A stretch of 6,477 nucleotides of DNA from an uncultured Actinomycetes bacterium (lineage in GTDB: Bacteria; Actinomycetota; Acidimicrobiia; Acidimicrobiales; RAAP-2), in NCBI GenBank assembly GCA_903893955.1, contig CAITOG010000051.1:1-6477 (forward strand), in the 5' to 3' direction. Made by a program: the position numbers and the translations under genes. Positions within the stretch are counted from its first letter, which is position 1. The number at the start of each line of letters is the position of its first letter. Of the stretch, positions 1 through 5,854 are shown in pieces. The notes below the pieces were generated by a model, which searched no databases, had not been told where the DNA came from, and saw only the letters and a list, made by a program, of their open reading frames with translations.

Positions 1-1062
1 GAGGTAGCGGTTGAGGTTGAGTTGTGTGCCCGTCGAGAGGCCCAAGATGTCGAACGCCAACGGCGGCAACAGGACCACGAGGACCACGGTCAGGAAGTAG
101 CGGCGGCGGAAGGTCGTGAGCGCCAGATCGATGAGCACCATCGGGATCAGGAGCGGCGAGATCGCGATCACCTCGGTGGCGACCTCCGGCACTCTGATCG
201 ATGCGTAGACCGAGATCCCGACGGCGGCGATGATGGCGGCATTGCCATACGCCGAGGAGAGCTGTGCGACCGCCACCCCGGTGATCCACCACGAGATGGT
301 GATGAAGAGCCCGAAGACCACGACTACCGGAGCCAGGACTGCCACTCCCGCCACCGCACCTGAGCGGGTGCGCTGTCGTGGCGTCCCCGTCGCCAGCCGT
401 CTGGCGTGGATGAACGCGAAGGCAGCCGCGCTGAGGGCAGCCAGCAAGGGCTCGTAGCGGACGAGGGTGCCGACCGCGAGGTACACGCCCGCGATGGCTG
501 CGTCGGTTGTGTGGTTGTCCGCCTCGAAGCGGAGCAATCGGCGGGTGGCCGCGAGCAGCAACGCGACATACGGCATCTCCGACATGCCGTTCGAGGCGAA
601 GATCACGATGAATGGGTTGAAGGCGAAGGCCAGGACGATCACCAGCGTCGTGGTCTTCGGCAGCCGCCGGTCGTGCAGGATCCCACGCAGGCTCGTGACT
701 GCAAGGATCGCGAAGGCGGCCGAGACGACGCTCCCGGCGATCCCGTCGGTGACCATCTGCTTGAGAGGGATCAGCCAGATCAGCGGGATCTCGAGCACCG
801 TCGGGATCGGACCCCAGACGAAGCCGATCGAGGCGATGTGAGGATCGAAACCGTGGATGACCTGATTCGCAGCTGTCGTACGTGCCAGCGCATCTCCCAT
901 GAAGACGCCTCGCCTAGCGAAGAAGACGCCCATCGCCACGTAGAAGACGAACAGCGGTGGCATCCACCACCAGCTCAGAACACGCCGTGGCGAGAGGTGC
1001 TTGAGCTCTGGGAGCTCGGGAGCCCCTTCGGTATGTGGTGCGGCGACGTCGAGGACGGTCAT
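1..1062 (-). CDS. GT-C-like polytopic membrane glycosyltransferase (partial, C-terminus beyond left edge)
   Basis: Read on the minus strand from ATG at 1062, the frame stays open for 354 codons to base 1, so the C-terminus is missing. The start overlaps the stop of the preceding glycosyltransferase (ATGA, 1059-1062) and has a strong Shine-Dalgarno sequence six bases upstream. After a polar cytoplasmic head (1-30) come about nine or ten hydrophobic segments, for example near 31-50, 82-100, 108-126, 138-157, 187-205, 236-260, 299-315 and 321-340. The first outer loop carries GDALAR (56-61) and GFDPH (71-75), followed by NGMSE (158-162) and VRYEP (201-205). An acidic residue in the first outer loop is typical of GT-C enzymes (GT39/GT83/GT87-like), which transfer sugars from polyprenyl-phosphate donors outside the membrane. 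That role, and a job in modifying or building the same glycan as its neighbours, is inferred. It could instead be a non-enzymatic membrane protein of the same fold. Confidence 0.72.
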   Translation of the reverse strand, partial: MTVLDVAAPHTEGAPELPELKHLSPRRVLSWWWMPPLFVFYVAMGVFFARRGVFMGDALARTTAANQVIHGFDPHIASIGFVWGPIPTVLEIPLIWLIPLKQMVTDGIAGSVVSAAFAILAVTSLRGILHDRRLPKTTTLVIVLAFAFNPFIVIFASNGMSEMPYVALLLAATRRLLRFEADNHTTDAAIAGVYLAVGTLVRYEPLLAALSAAAFAFIHARRLATGTPRQRTRSGAVAGVAVLAPVVVVFGLFITISWWITGVAVAQLSSAYGNAAIIAAVGISVYASIRVPEVATEVIAISPLLIPMVLIDLALTTFRRRYFLTVVLVVLLPPLAFDILGLSTGTQLNLNRYL

Positions 1063-2522
1063 GCGCTGACCTCCTCATCAGACGAGAGGCCGTGCACGGT
1101 CTTCTCCCAGTAGGACGGCTTGACCACGAGCTGGTACATCGCCTTGACCGCTGCGATCGCCATGAGGAGCCAGTAGATCGGATAGGTCAGCGCCGCCCAG
1201 AGCAACCGAGGGCGCTTGGCCGCCATCGCGGCGAGCAAGGAGAGGTAGGCCACGGTCGCGTTCCCGATCACGAACGACATCACACCCAGGATCACCACCC
1301 ATTGCGGGAAGATCGCCTCCCAGGAGGCCGGCACGCCGATGAAGAAGGCAGCGGTGATCAACCACGTGAACAGATTCAGCGCAGCGAGGACCGGTGTGGC
1401 ACCGATCAGCAGAAGCGCGATAGCCGCACCGACCCAGCCGAGCTCGGCCACAGCCTGGCGAGGGTTCCGGAACAGGACGGCAGTGGTGATCGCGTAGCCC
1501 TTGTACCAGCGCGACCGCTGTCGGATCCAGTTGATGGCGTCAGAGTTGGCCTCTTCCAGGGTCACCGACGGGATGACCGAGGTGGTGTAGCCAAGTCGGT
1601 AGATGCGCATACCAAGGTCGGCATCTTCGGTCACGTTGTAAGGGTCCCACCCCGCGAGCTCTCGGAGCAAGGGCGCTCTCATGTGGTTCGACGTCCCACC
1701 GAGCGGGATCGGCAGCGCCAGTCGATCGAGACCGGGAAGGAAGCAGGCGAACCACGTGAGGTAGTCGAGCGTGAACCACTTGGTCAGGAGGTTCTGTCGC
1801 TCGTTGAAGTAGTCGAGACGGGCCTGGACGCAGGCGAGGTGCTCACCGCCCATCTCGAACGCCGACGCTGCCATCCGGAGCTGGTCAGCGTCGGGGAGGT
1901 CCTCTGCGTCGTAGATGGTGATGATGTCACCGGTGGCGAAGTAGAGACCGTAGTTGCATGCTTTCGGCTTGGTCCTCGGACCCTCGGCCGGGACCATGAC
2001 CACGGTGATCATGTCGGGCACCTCGACGGCGTGGAGCGCAGCGATGGTCTCCTCGTCATCCTCCTCGAGCAGCAAGAGGATCTCGAGCTGATCGGCCGGG
2101 TAGTCCACCTTGACGACGCCGTCGAGGAGCCGGGCGAGCACCTCCGGCTCATGGTACGCCGGCATCAGGACGCTGTAGCGAGGCAGGTCGTCGTCGGGCA
2201 CTGGCGGAAAGCTCCTGGCGTCGGGCCGCTCGAGGCGCCGAAGTCCGACAGTGGCGATCACCAGGCGTGTGGCCAAGATGACCAGGTAGAAGAGCACAGC
2301 GCTCGACCCGAGTACAGAGAGGGTCGTGATCGGGTACAGGACGACCAACACGGCGAACACCGCCGCCAGCGCTGCGACGGCCCGCCACTGCCAGGTCACG
2401 ATGGGCCGACGAGACGAGGCATCGGGAAACGCTTCCTCGAGTCCGCTCACAGCAAAGTGGATCGCTTCGGCTCGCTCCTCTGGCGACACAACGAGCACGG
2501 CGTCGGATCCCCGATAACTCAT
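1059..2522 (-). CDS. Processive-type family 2 glycosyltransferase (cellulose-synthase-like / XagB-like membrane synthase)
   Basis: A 487-residue inner-membrane synthase. Two hydrophobic segments (about 47-65 and 72-95) precede a cytoplasmic GT-A domain (about 114-345). Visible motifs are PAYHE (121-125), an acidic EEDDEE stretch (153-158), TKPKACNYGL (184-193), DAED as the DxD metal/nucleotide site (205-208), GGTSNH (275-280), TED as the catalytic-base region (298-300) and QRSRW as QxxRW (335-339). Three or so membrane segments follow (about 361-395, 408-432, 443-465). Family 2 enzymes with this set of motifs use UDP-sugars to build beta-linked polymers and extrude them through their own membrane channel. 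The protein ends about 20 residues after the last membrane segment, so it has no PilZ domain and is not a canonical BcsA. The start ATG overlaps the upstream stop (ATGA, 2519-2522) with only a weak Shine-Dalgarno, implying translational coupling. The sugar and product cannot be read from the sequence. Confidence 0.93.
   Translation of the reverse strand: MSYRGSDAVLVVSPEERAEAIHFAVSGLEEAFPDASSRRPIVTWQWRAVAALAAVFAVLVVLYPITTLSVLGSSAVLFYLVILATRLVIATVGLRRLERPDARSFPPVPDDDLPRYSVLMPAYHEPEVLARLLDGVVKVDYPADQLEILLLLEEDDEETIAALHAVEVPDMITVVMVPAEGPRTKPKACNYGLYFATGDIITIYDAEDLPDADQLRMAASAFEMGGEHLACVQARLDYFNERQNLLTKWFTLDYLTWFACFLPGLDRLALPIPLGGTSNHMRAPLLRELAGWDPYNVTEDADLGMRIYRLGYTTSVIPSVTLEEANSDAINWIRQRSRWYKGYAITTAVLFRNPRQAVAELGWVGAAIALLLIGATPVLAALNLFTWLITAAFFIGVPASWEAIFPQWVVILGVMSFVIGNATVAYLSLLAAMAAKRPRLLWAALTYPIYWLLMAIAAVKAMYQLVVKPSYWEKTVHGLSSDEEVSA
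1069..1075 (-). promoter_or_regulatory. Shine-Dalgarno sequence of the GT-C-like gene
   Basis: The minus strand reads AGGAGGT, followed by six bases and then ATG at 1062. It lies inside the last codons of the upstream glycosyltransferase gene. It fixes the start at 1062 and shows that the gene can recruit ribosomes itself as well as by coupling through the ATGA overlap. Confidence 0.8.
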
Positions 2523-3835
2523 CCGATGATCCCGCCATGCGTCGTCGCTCGGATGAGCTTGGCGACCTTGCCCGTGGGAGCAAGCGGCTCACACACGATG
2601 TGTCGAGATGCGAGGAGGGACCCGGCGAGCGTGAGAGAGAAGGCGCTGGGGTGGAAGTGGAGTGGCAGCAGTGGGACAGGACCGCCGACAGGACCTGCAG
2701 CAGTGATCACGTCCACCTGTTGCCAGCGATCGCCGATCTTGTGCACCACGGCGTTGATCTGCCAGGTGTCCCCTGTCGATTGGCTGGGATACGACGTTGC
2801 ATGCACTGCCATGCCATCGAGGTGGAAGGTGAGGGTGTTCGGGCATGCCAGCGTCGGAACGGTGACGAGCATCGCCGGCGGGAGCGACGCCACACTTGAG
2901 TACGAATTCCCTGAGGCAACCACCATCTGCACCCGTCGGTTCGGCGTGTCGCCAGGAACCTCCCAGCCGCTCACCGAGACGCCGGTCGGGATCAGGTACG
3001 AGGCGTGTCCCTTGCTAGGCGATGACGTCATGCTCAACGCGCTGGACCAGCCAGGAGCAGCGAAGGTCAGCGTCGTGCAGACGAGCGTTCCGATACCCGC
3101 CAGCATGCCCGCCACGCTTCGGCCTACCGGTGCGAGCTGCTCCGGGAGCGCGACGCCGTGGACGCTGCCCATGGTGGCAAGTCGAATCCCTCCGACGAGC
3201 ACAAGCCCTGCGATCGCCCCGAGGAGAGCACCGAGATCGACAGACCCGGCAAGCACACCACAAAGCACACCTAGGACCCCGGCGCCCACCCATGCAAGGG
3301 CGATCCGTCGGCGGCGAGGCGGCGCCACGACGATGATGCTGCCGACCATCAGCGCTGAGAGGCCACCTGCGATGGCACCTGACGACTTCGATCCCATGGC
3401 GATCAGCGACGTGGCGGGAACAGCAATGAAGCAGGCCAGCGCCACCGAGGGGAGCAGCACGATGGCAAGACGGGTCCCGGCGAGGAAGCAGAGGGTGCCG
3501 GTGATGAGCAACGAGAGCCCCACGAGATCAGGCCGATAGAGGATCGTCCCGAACGGGAGCTGCGCCGAGATCCCGACTGCCAGCCAACCACCCAGGAACA
3601 AGAGTGCGCCAGCGATGATCACATCGGCTTCGCCATCGCTTGGAAGCAGCGACCCATCTTTTGTCTTCGCAGGCACGACAACAGTGAGGGCAACGAGCAC
3701 GAGTGCGATGAGCCCGCCGGCGCCCGTCGCCGGGAATGCGGCGGCGCCCTGGTGTTCAAGGCTGTGGAGTGCAGCGGGAACCGCGAGGACCACGATCACC
3801 ACGGCGGCGGCGATTCGGCGGATGAGGGTCCGCAT
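2519..3835 (-). CDS. Polytopic membrane protein with an extracytoplasmic C-terminal domain, family not recognised
   Basis: A 438-residue protein I cannot assign to a named family. I place its start at 3835 (MRTLIRR...), two bases after the upstream stop (TGA-AC-ATG). An in-frame ATG at 3955 would put 40 polar residues in front, inside the upstream gene, and has no advantage. No Shine-Dalgarno is seen, so translation probably depends on coupling. About nine hydrophobic segments are visible: near 7-26, 38-55, 70-91, 104-121, 122-142, 152-171, 178-197, 199-219 and 236-259. A basic loop PPRRRR (172-177) should face the cytoplasm. Residues about 260-438 form a soluble, beta-rich-looking domain with two cysteines (C331, C415) that could form a disulfide outside the cell. 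Its place between the BcsB-like and synthase genes argues for an accessory subunit of the glycan machinery. The layout loosely recalls exosortase/EpsI proteins, but I could not find a convincing Cys-Arg-His triad. Confidence 0.85.
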   Translation of the reverse strand: MRTLIRRIAAAVVIVVLAVPAALHSLEHQGAAAFPATGAGGLIALVLVALTVVVPAKTKDGSLLPSDGEADVIIAGALLFLGGWLAVGISAQLPFGTILYRPDLVGLSLLITGTLCFLAGTRLAIVLLPSVALACFIAVPATSLIAMGSKSSGAIAGGLSALMVGSIIVVAPPRRRRIALAWVGAGVLGVLCGVLAGSVDLGALLGAIAGLVLVGGIRLATMGSVHGVALPEQLAPVGRSVAGMLAGIGTLVCTTLTFAAPGWSSALSMTSSPSKGHASYLIPTGVSVSGWEVPGDTPNRRVQMVVASGNSYSSVASLPPAMLVTVPTLACPNTLTFHLDGMAVHATSYPSQSTGDTWQINAVVHKIGDRWQQVDVITAAGPVGGPVPLLPLHFHPSAFSLTLAGSLLASRHIVCEPLAPTGKVAKLIRATTHGGIIG

Positions 3836-3837
3836 GT

Positions 3838-5748
3838 TCAGTTGATCTGTTTGGCGGAGCCCCCGCGCCGTCGGCCGAGAGCGAAGCCAGCCGCCAAGCC
3901 GATGATCAGGAGGATGACGCCGAGCACGATCCGCACCCAGCCGAGGTTGTACCACGCAGCGACCGCCTCAGCCGGCGACGCGGTGGCTGCCTGCCCCACC
4001 TGTGCCTCGACGATCTGACCGTCAGGCGTCGTAGCCACGACATTGCCACGCAGGTTGAGCCATGCGTTCTGAGAGTTGCCGATGGCCGCCAGGAGCTGCT
4101 TCCCGCTCGAGCTGCTGAGACTGCCGTTGAGGAGAGCGATCGTCGGCGTGGTGGTCGACACCGTCAGGATCGCCTCACTCGAACCGAGGATGACGCGCTC
4201 GATGCCGATCGGCGACGTGAACTGGGCCGTGTCGTTGATCAGGGCCGCCGGGATCAAGGTGTGAGCCAATGGAGATGGCGAACCCGCGACGACGATGGAC
4301 GGCGTGGTCGGCACGACGTGCCCCTTGATCAGGTGGAGCTCGAGCGGCAGGGGTGCCATCCTCTGCATTCCCGCCACCAGGTCGATCATCTCCTGGAGAT
4401 TGCCGAGCGATCGGTTCCCGAGCACCACGCTTGCGCTCGGGAAGAGGAGTTGCGGCGAATTGAGGAAGGAGACCGGGGCGGAAGGGGGGCCAGGGGTGAA
4501 GGTGAGCGTCGAGTTCCTCGGGCTCACGTCGACCTGGAGAGGGAGCAGGCCGCTGCAGTGGCCTTGCCCTCCGAAGTAGCCCACCTGGACTTGCAGATTG
4601 ACCGTCCTCGACATCAACTCAGATGGAATCGAGCCAGTGAGCTGCCAACGTCCATCATTCGGGATCGTCTCGGTGGCGAGCGGCGTATTCCCGAGCATGG
4701 CCGTCACCGTGGCGGCCGTGCCTGAGGCCTGCGCTGCGGCGCTGCCTTGCAACGAGAACGTGGCAGAGGCCACCTGACCACCAGCCATCACCTGATCGAA
4801 GCTGACGGGGATAGAGAAGGTGCCGATGCCACTCTGGTTCGCCTGGGTGACCCCGAGCTGTTGCAGCGACAGCGTCGTCGAGCGAGCGATGGTCGCGCCA
4901 GGGACCGTGATCGCTCGGGTCTTGCCTTCGGCAAGCAGCTGCTGGTTGGTCGTGAGCAGGCGGACCTGTGCCAGAGGTGTTGAGCCAGAGATAGTCATCT
5001 GTTGGCTGTCCGCTGCGATGCCGGACGTTCCTGTCCCCGTGAAGACCACGTTGCGCACCGTCGGCGATGACGGCGGGAGCGGCTGCGTGCTTGGAAGCAA
5101 GTTCACGTCAACGTCTTTATCAATTGCGTTCGAGACCACCGCCACGTCGAGGTTGATGGCGGCCTGGATGAGGACCCGGTCGGGGTCGGGCGGCAGGACG
5201 ATGTTGACCGTGGCGATAGGGCCAACCAGATACGTGCCGACCGAGTAGCTGTTCTCGACAGGGGTATAGGCCATCAATGAGGGAAAGAGTCGCACGACCG
5301 AGTTGGACACCACGGGGCCGCAGGTGGCGCCGGTGGCGCCGAAGGTCAGGCTCGAGGTGATCTCGAGGACCTCGGGGCGTGTGACCGTCGAGCTGATCGG
5401 GATGACCCAGGTGCCATTTGTGGTTGTACCGTTCGAGTTCAACGATGACACCCGGAGGTTGTTGTCGGTGGTGTTGATGGCCTCGAGCGTGCCTGAGCTG
5501 ATGTTGGCCGGCCACTGCACGCCGATCGCCAGTGACGTGGGCTGGATCCCAATAACTGGCGGGATGGTCAAGAAGGTGGCGGCCTGGGTTCCCGCCAGCT
5601 GGATGGTGGGCGGGAGGCCGAAGTAGGTGGCCGGGATTGGTGCAGGCGTGGTCGGAGCCGTGGCAGCAACGGCAAGACCAGGAAGAGAGAAGAGAGCGAG
5701 CGCGGCCGCCACGGCAGTGAGGGCTGCTCCACGCACACGGAACTTCAT
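3838..5748 (-). CDS. BcsB-like secreted, membrane-anchored polysaccharide synthase subunit
   Basis: 636 residues. A signal peptide (basic KFRVR, hydrophobic core, likely cleavage after AVA at 26-28) is followed by a Pro/Thr linker, a large outer region, and one membrane segment (about 602-624) ending in RRR. The outer region reads as two successive units of carbohydrate-binding-like plus flavodoxin-like domain, the architecture of BcsB (PF03170). Unit 1 is about 45-285, with TIQLAG (48-53), C143, and TVNIVLPPDPD (180-190) opening the flavodoxin-like half. Unit 2 is about 291-585, with SLQQLGV (294-300), C398, and ASVVLGN (439-445) opening its half. C143 and C398 are the only cysteines I see. 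In cellulose synthase, BcsB sits outside the membrane, anchors to BcsA through its C-terminal helix and guides the emerging glucan. The same role for the downstream synthase is inferred. Start 5748 is preferred over the ATG at 5796 because of the signal peptide and the GGAGGT upstream. The protein is shorter than proteobacterial BcsB. Confidence 0.8.
   Translation of the reverse strand: MKFRVRGAALTAVAAALALFSLPGLAVAATAPTTPAPIPATYFGLPPTIQLAGTQAATFLTIPPVIGIQPTSLAIGVQWPANISSGTLEAINTTDNNLRVSSLNSNGTTTNGTWVIPISSTVTRPEVLEITSSLTFGATGATCGPVVSNSVVRLFPSLMAYTPVENSYSVGTYLVGPIATVNIVLPPDPDRVLIQAAINLDVAVVSNAIDKDVDVNLLPSTQPLPPSSPTVRNVVFTGTGTSGIAADSQQMTISGSTPLAQVRLLTTNQQLLAEGKTRAITVPGATIARSTTLSLQQLGVTQANQSGIGTFSIPVSFDQVMAGGQVASATFSLQGSAAAQASGTAATVTAMLGNTPLATETIPNDGRWQLTGSIPSELMSRTVNLQVQVGYFGGQGHCSGLLPLQVDVSPRNSTLTFTPGPPSAPVSFLNSPQLLFPSASVVLGNRSLGNLQEMIDLVAGMQRMAPLPLELHLIKGHVVPTTPSIVVAGSPSPLAHTLIPAALINDTAQFTSPIGIERVILGSSEAILTVSTTTPTIALLNGSLSSSSGKQLLAAIGNSQNAWLNLRGNVVATTPDGQIVEAQVGQAATASPAEAVAAWYNLGWVRIVLGVILLIIGLAAGFALGRRRGGSAKQIN
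5323..5340 (-). repeat. Tandem 9-base duplication inside the BcsB-like gene
   Basis: Two perfect adjacent copies of a 9-base unit (5323-5331 and 5332-5340, plus-strand GGTGGCGCC) encode Gly-Ala-Thr twice at residues 137-142, just before C143. It keeps the frame and looks like a small slippage duplication in a loop. Confidence 0.7.
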
Positions 5749-5854
5749 GAGACCTCCGGGTCGGGTTCTCTGGTACTCCCCAACTCCACAGAACATTCGA
5801 AAAGGATTAGGTCTGTTAGGCTATCCCAACATTCTCGACTCTTGCATCTCTGGC
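5749..5854 (-). other. Intergenic leader before the exopolysaccharide operon
   Basis: These 106 bases separate the hydrolase stop from the BcsB-like start and are the only real gap in the window. The stretch around 5791-5826 is more AT-rich than the surroundings. It contains the direct repeat CCTAA (nine bases apart on the minus strand, within 5806-5820) and a weak inverted repeat (5804-5826, GGATTAG / CTATCC). I see no -35/-10 pair with sensible spacing and no GC-rich hairpin followed by a T-run. A promoter for the operon is expected here, or read-through from the hydrolase, but neither can be shown from the sequence. Confidence 0.45.
5752..5757 (-). promoter_or_regulatory. Shine-Dalgarno sequence of the BcsB-like gene
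   Basis: The minus strand reads GGAGGT three bases before ATG at 5748. The match to the anti-Shine-Dalgarno is perfect but the spacer is shorter than usual. It is the only good ribosome site in the gap and decides the start in favour of 5748 over 5796. Confidence 0.75.

Larger units (their letters stand above)
1..5748 (-). other. Four-gene operon: BcsB-like, polytopic protein, family 2 synthase, GT-C-like protein
   Basis: Four genes on one strand are joined by a 2-base gap (3836-3837) and two 4-base ATGA overlaps (2519-2522 and 1059-1062). All four products are membrane proteins, and two match polysaccharide synthase components. This spacing strongly supports one transcript with coupled translation and fixed subunit ratios. 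The operon continues past the left edge, so further genes may belong to it. Confidence 0.85.

Noticed and set aside
406..1113. A 235-codon open frame on the plus strand over the left end
   Set aside because: Charged low-complexity translation with no recognisable domain. The opposite strand encodes a hydrophobic protein with GT-C-like motifs, open across the same region.
1035..3539. An 834-codon open frame on the plus strand
   Set aside because: It runs antisense across the synthase and the polytopic membrane protein gene, is full of Arg, Asp, His and Gly runs with no domain or membrane pattern, and is the usual shadow frame of GC-rich genes with strong codon bias. The minus-strand genes have clear motifs, coupled starts and membrane helices.
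2519..3835. Exosortase/archaeosortase identity for the polytopic protein
   Set aside because: The overall layout is suggestive, but I could not find the conserved Cys, Arg and His at plausible positions and spacing. C192, R218 and H226 are too close together, so I kept it as unrecognised.
3836..3955. ATG at 3955 as start of the polytopic protein
   Set aside because: It would overlap the BcsB-like gene by more than 110 bases and add 40 Arg/Pro-rich residues that are the shadow of that gene's membrane anchor.
5749..5796. ATG at 5796 as start of the BcsB-like gene
   Set aside because: It would add 16 polar residues before a standard signal peptide and has no Shine-Dalgarno sequence. ATG at 5748 has GGAGGT directly upstream.
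5789..5802. GAAC...TTCGAA resembling an actinobacterial SOS (LexA) box
   Set aside because: The half-sites are too close together and in the wrong order for the GAAC-N4-GTTC pattern.
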